DNA from: a bacterium
Lineage (GTDB): Bacteria > Actinomycetota > Acidimicrobiia > Spongiisociales > ZC4RG35
DNA: 38,757 bases
Assembly (NCBI GenBank): GCA_024641285.1
Contig: JAHEDH010000014.1
Span: forward strand, 1 to 38,757
Reading direction: 5' to 3'
A program made the translations under genes and the position numbers. This document shows, piece by piece, positions 25,785-35,650 of this stretch. The notes under the pieces are model-generated. The model was given only the letters and a program-made list of their open reading frames with translations. It did no database searches and was not told where the DNA came from. Position 1 is the first letter of the stretch. Each line of letters opens with the position of its first letter.

Positions 25785-28475
25785 TCAGCGCTTGCGGCGC
25801 ATGAGGCGCTCGAGTGTCTCCGACTCCGACGCGACAGCCTTCTCCTTGGTCTCGGCCCGCTTGGCTTCGACCTCGGCGACCCGCACCCGTTCCCGGCGGG
25901 TTTCCGACGTCATCCCCCGTTTCCATTCCTCGGCGTCACCCTCGATGAGGACCAGTCGCCGGAGCGCGACGTCGACGAGGAAGGCGAGGAGACCGACGAG
26001 CGCCAGCAGAGGCCACAGGGGCCGCTCGACCCGCCCGAGGGCGGGCGCCGCCTCGAACAACGATCCGACCGCCGGCTCGAACCGGCCCTCGGTGAGAGAC
26101 GCCACATCGGCGCCGAGGGTCGGATCGGGCTCGCGGAAGGCGAACTCCTCCTCGTAGCTGGAGACGGCTCCCGAGCCGGAGGTGATCGAGCCACCGGATC
26201 CGTCGTCGACCGTCACGGCCGCCCAGTACGCACCAGGGATCACGGCGTTGGCCTCGGCGCTGAAGGTGTCGGAGGAGGTCCTCACCATCGGTATCACGCC
26301 GGTCTCGCCATTCGGTGTCCGTACCCGGGCGATGGCGGTGGCGGCGTCGCCCATCCCCGCCGCGGACGCCACGATCCGGACCGTGCCGTCTTCGACGAAG
26401 ACCTCGGGTGGGCGCTCACGGCCCGCCGGCAGGGTCTCGCGGACCGCCGTTCCCCAGAACGACACAAAGCCGTCCCAGTCGACCCATCCGCTCGACCAGC
26501 GCGACGTGGCGTCCGACGTCCAGGCGGTGACGCGCCCGAGGCCCCGCTGCCAGCTCGCCAGCAGTGGATCCGCCTGCCCGATCTCCAGGTTGACCGCCGC
26601 CGTCGCCTTCGCCTTGGTCAACACGTATCCGAACAACGGCGGTGTGGAGCTGAGATCGTCGGTCGTCGCCGACGGAACACCCAACGCAGGATAGAACGAC
26701 CCCTCGGTGGCGAGGTTCCTGGCGACGGTCAGTGTCTCCTCGACGAAGATTTCGGGGACGCTCGACAGGTCCGTGCCCGGATAGAACCTGCCGCCGCCCA
26801 CGTCCGCCATACGCTGCAGCGTCGTGCCCGGCCCCTCTCCCGTCCCGAGCACCGACAGCGTGACACCGGCATCCGCTATCCGGCGGGAGATCGGGACCAG
26901 GTTGGCGTCGTTGGGATCCCAGCCATCGGTGAACAGCACGATGTGGCGGAGCGCATCGGGCACCGATCGCAGCTCTTCGAGCGCTGCCTCCAGGGCGACA
27001 CCGATCTCGGTGTCGCCGTTCGGGACGAGCCCACCCAACGCCTCGTCGACCGTGCCCGGGTCCGGCTTCGCTCCGAGCGGGATGACCCACTCGTATCCGC
27101 TCGAGAACGACAGGACGCCCACCGTGTCGGTGTCGGACAGCGCTTCGATCGCCAGCGCGGCACCGGCGCGCGAGATGTCGGTCTTGTTCGGCCCGGTCTC
27201 GTCGAACTGCCCGTTGTTGCAGTGACACCGCGCCATCGAGCCCGACGTGTCGATGACGAGGACTTCCGCCACCGGCTGTCGCCTGATCAGGTCGTCGGGG
27301 TTGGAGGACACGGGGAGGATCGATTCGAGCGCCGTCTCGTGGTAGTCGCCCAGACCGTAGGACTGGTCGCCACCGATCACCACCAATCCCCTGCCGAGGT
27401 CCTCCACGAACGCCACGAGCCGCGCTGCGCCGGCGCTGTCGGGCTTCGGGACGTTCACCAGGACGACGGCGTCGAAGGCCAACAGTCCGCCGTCATCTGG
27501 GATGGAGCCGACACGCTCGACGGTGAGGCCGCCGGCCTCCAGCGCCTCGACCAGCGCGGTGGCTTCGCCGTCGACGGCCTCGACCACCGCGACATTCGCC
27601 GGCCCGAGCACCCTCGAGACCCCCTCGGCGGTGTTGTTCTCGTCGCGGGTGTCGAAATCGGCCTCGATCGAGACCGAAACGGAGAGTGCGCCCGGCTCGG
27701 TGACCGGCAACTCGATCTCGACCGTCTGGGAACCGGCGACGATGTCGATGTCCGTTCGAACGACCGAGCCGTCACCCTGATCGACGACCAGCGTTCCCGG
27801 CCCGGCCTGATTCGATCGAACGGTGATCCGGGCGGTGGCGACCTCGCCGGTGCGGACCGTGGCCGGGAGACGGACCGACTCGACGAGCACGTCGGCACTC
27901 CGCGCGGTCGACAGAGGTATCACATCGACGGCGACGCCGTCGGCCGCCAGTTCTCTGGCGGCGACCCGTGCGTCACCCGAGGTCTGGACGAGATCCGTCA
28001 GCACCACGATCCTCCTGGAGCCCTCGGAGGGAAGTAGGGAGCCCGCCGACCTGAGGGCAGTCTCCAGGTCCGTAGCGGAGCCCTCGGAGACGGCACCGAT
28101 CCGAACGGACTCGAGGCCGATCGTGAGCGCCGTGTCGACCTCGAGCCCGGCACCGAAGACCCCGACGCCGACCCGATCGGTCGGACCCGCCAGATCGATC
28201 GCATCGTTGACGATGCGCTCCTGCTCGGTACGGGAGTCGATGCCGATCGAATCAGATCGATCGAGCAGGAAGAGGACGGTCTTGTCGTCCACCGTGCTCA
28301 CGATGGAGGGCTGAGCGGCCGCCAGCACGAGCAGAGACAGCGCCACCGACCGCACGACCATCGACCACCGATGCTGCCGCAGCGGGACACGCCGGACACC
28401 TGCTGCTCCGATCCGCCAGACGATCCACACGCCGATCGGGATGCCTGCCAATGCCAACGGGAGGACGAAGGTCAC
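25785..28475 (-). CDS. Membrane protein with two vWA-like modules and a glutamine amidotransferase-like segment (Bat family)
   Basis: FLLDRSDSIG and LVIDTSGSMA MIDAS motifs; GLVVIGGDQSYGLGDYHET segment; N-terminal TMs; C-terminal TM VERPLWPLLALVGLLAFLVDVALRR. GTG start at 28475 inferred. Confidence 0.85.
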   Translation of the reverse strand: MTFVLPLALAGIPIGVWIVWRIGAAGVRRVPLRQHRWSMVVRSVALSLLVLAAAQPSIVSTVDDKTVLFLLDRSDSIGIDSRTEQERIVNDAIDLAGPTDRVGVGVFGAGLEVDTALTIGLESVRIGAVSEGSATDLETALRSAGSLLPSEGSRRIVVLTDLVQTSGDARVAARELAADGVAVDVIPLSTARSADVLVESVRLPATVRTGEVATARITVRSNQAGPGTLVVDQGDGSVVRTDIDIVAGSQTVEIELPVTEPGALSVSVSIEADFDTRDENNTAEGVSRVLGPANVAVVEAVDGEATALVEALEAGGLTVERVGSIPDDGGLLAFDAVVLVNVPKPDSAGAARLVAFVEDLGRGLVVIGGDQSYGLGDYHETALESILPVSSNPDDLIRRQPVAEVLVIDTSGSMARCHCNNGQFDETGPNKTDISRAGAALAIEALSDTDTVGVLSFSSGYEWVIPLGAKPDPGTVDEALGGLVPNGDTEIGVALEAALEELRSVPDALRHIVLFTDGWDPNDANLVPISRRIADAGVTLSVLGTGEGPGTTLQRMADVGGGRFYPGTDLSSVPEIFVEETLTVARNLATEGSFYPALGVPSATTDDLSSTPPLFGYVLTKAKATAAVNLEIGQADPLLASWQRGLGRVTAWTSDATSRWSSGWVDWDGFVSFWGTAVRETLPAGRERPPEVFVEDGTVRIVASAAGMGDAATAIARVRTPNGETGVIPMVRTSSDTFSAEANAVIPGAYWAAVTVDDGSGGSITSGSGAVSSYEEEFAFREPDPTLGADVASLTEGRFEPAVGSLFEAAPALGRVERPLWPLLALVGLLAFLVDVALRRLVLIEGDAEEWKRGMTSETRRERVRVAEVEAKRAETKEKAVASESETLERLMRRKR

Positions 28476-30274
28476 GATGCGACTTCGATGCTGCGCACAC
28501 CGCTGCGACGATGGGCGTACCACCACTCGAACAACATGACGGCGATCACCACCGCGATCACCGAGGGCGCCCACTCTCTGACGATCGAGCCCGTCGAGGC
28601 CGTTGCCGGCCGAGGCGACACGACCGAGATGTCACGCGACCCCGCGATCGACTCGTTCCGGTCGAAGGACCGCACGGCCGTCGGGCCGGCAATCGCTCCT
28701 GTGTCGGTGACGTATTCGACCGAGTACACCCCGGGGGCTCCGGTGTCGTCGAATGCCAGCACAGGGTCGCCGAGCTCGGCGACGATCTCGCCGTCGCGGC
28801 GGATCACCGTATTCGCCCCTGCGGGCGGCGAGACCTGGATCGGGGTGCCCGCCACCGCCGTTTCGGTCGACCCGGCCGATGCGCCTCCGAGCCACTCCAG
28901 CACCCGCGTGCCCATGATCGGAAAGCCGATCTGGACGGGCAGGTTGGAGCGAGCGACATCGAAGGTGAAGTAGACCACACGATGGCCGTCCACTTCACCG
29001 AGCAGCACCAGCGGCACATCACCCGAACGGACGATCGGCAGCCAGGAGAAGGTCTCGGCGACCTGGGCTTCGGCCACTACCAGGCCCGACAGGTCGACGG
29101 AGTCCAGAATCGGCTCTCCTGGGGCCTGAAAGGTGGCTCCGAGGTTGGTTGCGATCTCGGAGAACTCGATCCCGGGTGGCGGCGTCTCGGGTCGGATGAG
29201 CCAAGTCGGCCGGTCGATCTCCGGCATCGGCCCGCCGTCGACGATCAGGACGTCGGCTGCTTCGGGAGTCGATGTGACGAATCCGGGAGCGATCTCCACC
29301 AGCACCTCGAGGAAGGGTGAGCCGTCGCCCGTGATGGCGACACCGCGGTCGGCACCACCGGCCACGACCAGCGACGCCGTGTCGTCCATGGCGAGCCCGT
29401 CCGACTCCCCCACACGTTCGACCACGACCAGATCGCCGGCGCCTGCGTCGATCGGCACGGTCCGGGCGGCATCCGACAACGCGCCGACTTCGAGTTCGAT
29501 CGAGCCCGACGGGAGACCGTTGACGAGGTATCGCAGCTGGACATCGGCGGGCACTCCGGTGTGATTCGTCACGTTGACGAACACCCTGACGACCCCTTCC
29601 GCCGAAGGCTCGACCGAGAATCCACTGATCGAGATGTTGTCTGCGGTGTCGGAGAAGCGGATGTGGTCCGCATCGACCACTGGCTCGGTCGCCAACGGCG
29701 ACGAGCTCCCGTCGCTCAAGATGACGAGGTTGGTCGGCCGGTCGGGCGTTGCCAGCGACCTGCCGAGCCGCACGGCACCGTCGAGATCGGCCGGCCCGCC
29801 GGTGACAGCGAGCGACGCGATGGCGTCGCGCACGGCGTCCGGCGTTCTGAGGAACGAGGCCACGACCCGCGCCGTCGGGCCGGCGGAGACCACCGAAACG
29901 AGGTTTGCATCCGATGTGTCGGAGGCGAGCGACACTGCCCGATCGGCCGCGAGATCGAAGCGGCCGGCGGCCGCCATCGAACCGGAGGTGTCCAGTACGA
30001 GCACGGTGTGCGGGCCGAGCAGGGACTCCTGGGAGAAGAAGGGGCGGGCGAGCGCGAACACCAACAGGGCGAGGATCAGCAGCTGGAGCAGCAGAAGCGG
30101 AGTGATCTCCAGCCGCTGCCACGGGACCGCCGATGTGACGGACTGGTCGGCGCGCTCCCACAGCAGCACGCTCGAAACCTCGACACGTTGACGCCTGCTC
30201 CGCAGCATGTAGAGCACGATCAGTGGCACGGCGAACGCACCGAGGGCGAGGGCGGCGGGTGCGAGCAGGTTCAC
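28472..30274 (-). CDS. BatA-like membrane protein with vWA domain
   Basis: [40 protein letters not shown]-terminus and [31 protein letters not shown] start at 30274, overlapping the DUF58 stop. Confidence 0.88.
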   Translation of the reverse strand: MNLLAPAALALGAFAVPLIVLYMLRSRRQRVEVSSVLLWERADQSVTSAVPWQRLEITPLLLLQLLILALLVFALARPFFSQESLLGPHTVLVLDTSGSMAAAGRFDLAADRAVSLASDTSDANLVSVVSAGPTARVVASFLRTPDAVRDAIASLAVTGGPADLDGAVRLGRSLATPDRPTNLVILSDGSSSPLATEPVVDADHIRFSDTADNISISGFSVEPSAEGVVRVFVNVTNHTGVPADVQLRYLVNGLPSGSIELEVGALSDAARTVPIDAGAGDLVVVERVGESDGLAMDDTASLVVAGGADRGVAITGDGSPFLEVLVEIAPGFVTSTPEAADVLIVDGGPMPEIDRPTWLIRPETPPPGIEFSEIATNLGATFQAPGEPILDSVDLSGLVVAEAQVAETFSWLPIVRSGDVPLVLLGEVDGHRVVYFTFDVARSNLPVQIGFPIMGTRVLEWLGGASAGSTETAVAGTPIQVSPPAGANTVIRRDGEIVAELGDPVLAFDDTGAPGVYSVEYVTDTGAIAGPTAVRSFDRNESIAGSRDISVVSPRPATASTGSIVREWAPSVIAVVIAVMLFEWWYAHRRSGVRSIEVAS

Positions 30275-31137
30275 GTCACCGCCGCCGACTCGACCAGGCG
30301 CCTCAGAAAGCGCTCGGCGTCGTCCGGCCCCACCGGCACGACCACGTGGTCGAGGCCTCCCCGCTTCGACCGTAGCGCAACACCGTCCACGAAACGCTGG
30401 ACTGCGGCCGCGTATTCGTCGAGAACGCTGCTGGACGTGGAGGCTTCCACGGTCGCCCCCGTCTCGACGTCCACCAGTCTCAAGTCTCCGATCATCGTCG
30501 GCTCCAGCTCTTCGGGAGCCAGCACGTGGGCGATCACTCCTCCGACACCGAGAGCGGCACCGTCGAGGGCGCGCTCCCACTCGGCGTCGAGCAGATCACT
30601 GATCACGACGACCGCGCCCCTGCCGGCGGTCGGCCCGACCACACCGCGGATGACCGGCGCCAACGGCGCCGCGCCGCGGGGTTCGAGCCCCTCCAACCAG
30701 CGCTCGATCTGGGGCCACACCGAACGATGACGACCGATCGGCCCGCGCACGATGCTTCGATCCGACCCGCCGATCAGCACCGGGGCCACCCGATCACCGC
30801 TGGAGAGCGCCAGATAGGAGATGATCGCCGCGATTCTCCGGGCGGAATCGAATTTGCCATACATGCCCATCGAGGCGGTGGCGTCCAGCATGACGGTGAC
30901 CGTCAGGTCTTCCTCGGCCTCGAACCTCCGCACGAGCACCTGGCCGAGCCTCGCCCACAGCTGATGGTCGATCTTGCGGAAGTCGTCGCCGGGGACGTAT
31001 TCGCGGTAGTCGGCGAAGTCGAGGCTCTCACCGAGATGGCGCGAGGCGTGTCTACCTGTGTAGACGGACCTCACCCGGCCGTGTGTCATCATCGACAACC
31101 GGTCGAGGCGAGCGCGGAGTTCGGGGTCGAGGAGCAT
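30271..31137 (-). CDS. DUF58 domain protein
   Basis: [66 protein letters not shown] typical of DUF58. Confidence 0.93.
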   Translation of the reverse strand: MLLDPELRARLDRLSMMTHGRVRSVYTGRHASRHLGESLDFADYREYVPGDDFRKIDHQLWARLGQVLVRRFEAEEDLTVTVMLDATASMGMYGKFDSARRIAAIISYLALSSGDRVAPVLIGGSDRSIVRGPIGRHRSVWPQIERWLEGLEPRGAAPLAPVIRGVVGPTAGRGAVVVISDLLDAEWERALDGAALGVGGVIAHVLAPEELEPTMIGDLRLVDVETGATVEASTSSSVLDEYAAAVQRFVDGVALRSKRGGLDHVVVPVGPDDAERFLRRLVESAAVT

Positions 31138-32108
31138 CAGACGGTGGGGGTGGGCAACGCCTCGAGTACGTCTGCGATCAACTCGTCGGAGGTCACGCCG
31201 TCGGCGATCGCGTCGTAGCCGAGCACGAGCCGATGTCGCAGGCACCTGGTGGCCACGGCCCAGAGGTCCTCGGCGGCCACATTGGCGCGCCCGTCGATGA
31301 GGGCAGCCGCCTTGCCTCCCAGCACCATCGCCTGGGCACCGCGAGGAGAGGCACCGTTTCGGACGTACGCCCGGATCCGCTCCGGGGCGGTCGGTGACGC
31401 CGGATGGGTCGCTTCGACGAGCGACGCCGCATACCTCAGAAGGTGACTTCCGATCGGTAGGTCCCGGACCATCGCCGACATGGCGGCGAGCGTCTCCCGC
31501 TCGAGGGCGGACTCGGCAGTCGCCTCGGTGGCGCCGGTCGTCCTGCGCAAGATCTCGACGAGGTCGTCGGCGGGTGGGAACAAGACGATCTCCTTGAACA
31601 TGAATCGGTCGAGCTGCGCCTCGGGCAGCGGGTAGGTGCCTTCTTGTTCGATCGGGTTCTGGGTCGCCATCACCATGAACGGGCGGGGCAGGTCGTGGGT
31701 CTCACCGCCGAGGGTCACCCGGCGCTCCTGCATCGCCTCGAGCAGAGCGGACTGTGTCTTGGGGGTGGCTCGGTTGATCTCGTCCGCCAGCACGAGGTTG
31801 GCGAACACCGGGCCCGGCTGGAACTCGAAGCTCGAGCCCTCGAGGATCTTGGTACCGAGGATGTCCGCAGGCATGAGGTCGGGTGTGAACTGGATGCGTC
31901 CGAACCCGACATCGAGAACGTCACCGAGGGTCGCCAGCAGCTTCGTCTTTCCCAGACCCGGGACCCCTTCGAGCAGCACGTGCCCCTCACAGAGGGTCGC
32001 CATGAGCACGGTGTCCACCAGTTGCCGCTGGCCGACGATCACCGAACCGATGGCAGATCTCGCCGACTCGATGGCGGTTGCGAATTGTTCGGGCATCATA
32101 GGTTCCAT
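31137..32108 (-). CDS. MoxR family AAA+ ATPase
   Basis: [13 protein letters not shown] Walker [25 protein letters not shown] Walker [24 protein letters not shown]. Confidence 0.96.
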   Translation of the reverse strand: MEPMMPEQFATAIESARSAIGSVIVGQRQLVDTVLMATLCEGHVLLEGVPGLGKTKLLATLGDVLDVGFGRIQFTPDLMPADILGTKILEGSSFEFQPGPVFANLVLADEINRATPKTQSALLEAMQERRVTLGGETHDLPRPFMVMATQNPIEQEGTYPLPEAQLDRFMFKEIVLFPPADDLVEILRRTTGATEATAESALERETLAAMSAMVRDLPIGSHLLRYAASLVEATHPASPTAPERIRAYVRNGASPRGAQAMVLGGKAAALIDGRANVAAEDLWAVATRCLRHRLVLGYDAIADGVTSDELIADVLEALPTPTV

Positions 32109-33694
32109 CAGGGCTCCAATCGGGTGAAATAGTCTCGGACGATCGCCTCGACACTCGACGAGAGCGTGAGCGAGTCGAGCGACTCGAGAGCAGCGCGCCG
32201 GTATTCGGTGAACCGTTGCGTGTAAGGGACGACCGCATCGTTTGCGACGCCGGTGCCAGATGCCGTCCCGAGGAACTCCCCAGGGTCGCGGCCGTCGATC
32301 GGAATCCGCACCTCGTCACCGGCATCGAAGTCGACAGGGTCGAAGATTTCGCCCCTGGTCGGGTCGGCGAAGGGATCGTTGTCGCCCTGCCCGGAGGGGA
32401 CCTGGCCCGAACCCGTCCCGTTGCCGGTCCCACCTCCGGTCTGTCCGCCCTGGCCCTGACCGCCACCGCCACCGCCGGCCCCCTGACCCTGGCCTTGTCC
32501 CTGGCCTTGTCCCTGTCCGTCTCCCTGACCGTCGCCGTCACCTTGACCCTGACCGTCGCCGTCACCCTGGCCCGCCCCCTCACCCGCCCCCTGGCCCGCC
32601 CCCTCGGCGGCGTCGAGTCGGCGCTGGGCATCACGCAGATCGCCGGCAGCCGCGGCCCGGGCACCGGACTCGGCGACCTCGCCTGCGACGCGTCGGGCGC
32701 CGTCGGCCGCCCGCCGCAGGGCATCTGCCGCCACGTCGCGGGCGCCCGGGGCATTCGGGAGGATGCGCAACGCGTCGGCGGCGTCGGAGAGTGCAGCGCT
32801 GAGCTCAGGGTCGACGCCGGCGAAGTCCGCTGCCCGCTCGGCGAGCTCCGCCGACGCGTCGGCCGCCGCGTCTCTCGACAGGCTGCCGAGCGACTCGGCC
32901 AGCGCATCGAGTTGGTCTGCCGCGGTGGCCCCGTCGGCGAGCGGATCGGCCGCCAGCGACTGCTCGAGCCCCGAAAGGGCGGTCTTCTTGGCCAGGTCGC
33001 CGGGGTCCAGCGCCGCCAGCAGCTGCTCCCTGGCATCTCCGAGCAGGTCGAGGGCCTCGTCGAGCGTCTCCGACGCCCGCAGCTCCTCCGCCAACGCCTC
33101 GAGCTGTTCTGCCGTTTCTGGCGGCGCGTCCTGCGCCAGCTCATCGACGAGATCCGCCTCCGCCTCGATTGCCTCCCTGTCCGCCCGGATGGCTGCGACG
33201 GCGGCATCGGTCGTGGACGGCAGCAGGCTCAGCACCAGCGAGGCCGCCAGCGTCAGCACAGCCAGATGCGGGAGTGGACGGCGGGGTACGAGCCCACCGA
33301 GGCCTTCGATGCGCCTGGCGGTGGACCAGGCGTCGGCCGACCGGACTGCACGCTCCTCGGCCACCGAGAGCTCTGCACCACTCGACGTGAGCTCCAGCGC
33401 CGTCGTGACCCGATCGAAGCCACCCAGACGGCGATCGATCTCGAGCGCAGTCCGCCGCGGCGAGGGCATCTTGATGAAGCCGACGAACACGGCGGACACG
33501 GCCGCCACCGCGATCAGACCCCAAGCGACCGGCTCAGCCCACAGGATGACGGTGACCCTGGACAGACCCAACAGCATGGCGGCGACGGCGCCGGAGACGG
33601 CCACGGCCACGACCAGGCCGGACACGAGCCACATCACCGTCAGCCGGCGACGGGCGGCTGCGATCAACCGCCGCACGGATTCAGGAAGCGCCAT
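32108..33694 (-). CDS. Membrane protein with two N-terminal TM pairs, Ala-rich helical region and Gly/Gln/Asp low-complexity linker
   Basis: EIDRRLGGFDRVTTALEL..., then GQGQGQGQGQGQGAGGGGGGQGQGG linker; coupled to MoxR by overlapping start/stop. Confidence 0.72.
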   Translation of the reverse strand: MALPESVRRLIAAARRRLTVMWLVSGLVVAVAVSGAVAAMLLGLSRVTVILWAEPVAWGLIAVAAVSAVFVGFIKMPSPRRTALEIDRRLGGFDRVTTALELTSSGAELSVAEERAVRSADAWSTARRIEGLGGLVPRRPLPHLAVLTLAASLVLSLLPSTTDAAVAAIRADREAIEAEADLVDELAQDAPPETAEQLEALAEELRASETLDEALDLLGDAREQLLAALDPGDLAKKTALSGLEQSLAADPLADGATAADQLDALAESLGSLSRDAAADASAELAERAADFAGVDPELSAALSDAADALRILPNAPGARDVAADALRRAADGARRVAGEVAESGARAAAAGDLRDAQRRLDAAEGAGQGAGEGAGQGDGDGQGQGDGDGQGDGQGQGQGQGQGQGAGGGGGGQGQGGQTGGGTGNGTGSGQVPSGQGDNDPFADPTRGEIFDPVDFDAGDEVRIPIDGRDPGEFLGTASGTGVANDAVVPYTQRFTEYRRAALESLDSLTLSSSVEAIVRDYFTRLEP

Positions 33695-34724
33695 CGACGA
33701 CCACGGTGGTCGGTTCCGTAGATGCCTTCGGCTTCTGTCCGTTGCGTGTCCTGAGCCGTGCCGCCGGCGCGGTCACGATGGTCGCGGCCCGCCAGAGCCC
33801 GAGCGCGATCAATCCGGTGTAGATGACCACCGTGTAGATCCACAGCGGTGGCCTCGAATAGTTCACGAACTGGCGGCCATCCTCGATCCTGATCGTCCCG
33901 GGCTCGAGCCCGCCTCCCCCGAAATCCACCGCACCGCCTGCCCCTTGCCTGGCGAAGAGATGGAGCTCCAGCGGGGTGTACGGACTCGCAAAGAACCGAT
34001 CTTGACCGATCTCGAGCGGAGCGGCGATCGCCGAGACGAGCCCGAAGTAGGGGTTGACGAACGCCGACACCGACTCCACCCCTTCGGAAGGGAGACTGCC
34101 GCGATCGTCGAGAGCGAAGAAGTACTCGGCGCCGAGCCCGGCGAAGCTGAGGAACGCGATCACGAATGCGATCGCATACGACATCGCGACGGCGCCACGG
34201 CTCGACTTCGCCCGTGCGGACATCCACATCGAGAGTGAGCCGAGCATGACGGTCAGGAGAGCGACGAAGCCCAGCGCCACGGCGATGTCGGACAGCGTCG
34301 TCCCCCCGAAGATCAGCGGCAGCGCCACGATCGGCAGCACCGCGACGATGAGGATCCCGAAGTAGGCGATCGAGGAGCTCAGCTTGCCGAACACCAGCTG
34401 ATAGGGCGACATCTGGGTCACCTGGAGCAGCTGGAACGTCTGCCGCTCCCGTTCACCCACGATCGTGAGAGCGGTGAGCCCCGGAACCACCATCACGACC
34501 GCAGTGACCACGAGCAGCGTCATCGATTCGAAGAGAAAGCGCCCCATGAACCCGGTGGCGAGTGCCTGGCCGAGCCCGAACTGCGATTGGGCGATCTCCC
34601 TGGCGATGACGAAGAGGAGATAGGCGATCAGCCCGATCGCGAGGATCCACACGATCAGCAGCCACGGCATCGTGCGCTTCCCCCGGAATCGCTCCTTGGT
34701 CTCGCGGGCGAGCACCGGGTTCAT
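33681..34724 (-). CDS. ABC-2 type transporter permease
   Basis: MNPVLARETKERFRGKRTMPWLLIVWILAIGLIAYLLF; ALTIVGERERQTFQLLQVTQMSPYQLVFGKL typical of NosY/ABC-2 permeases. Confidence 0.9.
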   Translation of the reverse strand: MNPVLARETKERFRGKRTMPWLLIVWILAIGLIAYLLFVIAREIAQSQFGLGQALATGFMGRFLFESMTLLVVTAVVMVVPGLTALTIVGERERQTFQLLQVTQMSPYQLVFGKLSSSIAYFGILIVAVLPIVALPLIFGGTTLSDIAVALGFVALLTVMLGSLSMWMSARAKSSRGAVAMSYAIAFVIAFLSFAGLGAEYFFALDDRGSLPSEGVESVSAFVNPYFGLVSAIAAPLEIGQDRFFASPYTPLELHLFARQGAGGAVDFGGGGLEPGTIRIEDGRQFVNYSRPPLWIYTVVIYTGLIALGLWRAATIVTAPAARLRTRNGQKPKASTEPTTVVVDGAS

Positions 34725-35650
34725 GGCTCGTCCCTGGTGAGTTGCATGAAGAGCTCTTCGAGCCCGGCCGCTTCCACCCGCCACTCGTAGACGGGGATGC
34801 CGGCGTCGACCAGCCCCGCCAACTGGGCGGCGGAGGCATCGTCGTCGCCCGACAGGAGGAACCCGAGCACCCCGCGTTCGATCGCGACATCGGTGACGTC
34901 GTGGCCCGATTCGAGGACCGCCACGGCATCGTCGACGCGACCGTCCGGCACCCGGGCCGCGACCCGGCGGGTTCCCCGTGCAGCCGCCCTGATCTCGTCC
35001 ATCGACCCCTGAGCCTTCACGACCCCATCGTCGATGACGGCCATGTGCGAGCAGATCCCCTCCAGCTCCGCGAGGATGTGCGACGAGATGATCACCGTCT
35101 TGCCGAGCCGGCTCAGCTCGGCGATCAACTCTCGCAACTGCACCCTGGCTCGCGGGTCCAGCCCAGAGGCCGGCTCGTCGAGGATCAGCAGGTCCGGGTC
35201 GTGCACCAGGGCACGAGCCAGCGAGAGGCGCTGCTTCATCCCCCGCGACAGCGAGTTCACGTCCGAATCGACCTTTTCGGTGAGATCGACCAGCTCGAGC
35301 AGGTCGGAGATGATCGCAGGACGGGACGCGGCGGGGATCTTCTGGGTCGCAGCGAAGAAATCGAGGTACTCCCGCGTGGTCAGCGACTCGTAGAAGCCGA
35401 AGAAGTCGGGCATCCAGCCGAGTTGGCGACGGACAGCTCTCGGATCGGACTGGGGGTCCACGCCCACCACCGTCACGCTTCCGGCATCCCGCTCGAGCAG
35501 CGTGCTCATCACCAACATCGATGTCGTCTTCCCGGCGCCGTTCGGGCCGATCAGGCCGGTGATCGATCCCTCCGGGATCGAGAGGTCGACGCCACCGAGT
35601 GCGGTCACGTCCCCATAGTGCTTCTCGACACCCTCGAACTGGACGATCAT
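34721..35650 (-). CDS. ABC transporter ATP-binding protein
   Basis: GLIGPNGAGKTTS, LSRGMKQRLSLARAL, LLILDEPASGLDPRARV. Confidence 0.95.
   Translation of the reverse strand: MIVQFEGVEKHYGDVTALGGVDLSIPEGSITGLIGPNGAGKTTSMLVMSTLLERDAGSVTVVGVDPQSDPRAVRRQLGWMPDFFGFYESLTTREYLDFFAATQKIPAASRPAIISDLLELVDLTEKVDSDVNSLSRGMKQRLSLARALVHDPDLLILDEPASGLDPRARVQLRELIAELSRLGKTVIISSHILAELEGICSHMAVIDDGVVKAQGSMDEIRAAARGTRRVAARVPDGRVDDAVAVLESGHDVTDVAIERGVLGFLLSGDDDASAAQLAGLVDAGIPVYEWRVEAAGLEELFMQLTRDEP

Noticed and set aside
32216-33721. 501-aa plus-strand ORF with Leu/Thr/Val repeats resembling TM segments
   Set aside because: Antisense to the GQ-rich repeat of the minus-strand gene; the apparent TMs are the complement of Gly/Gln codons.
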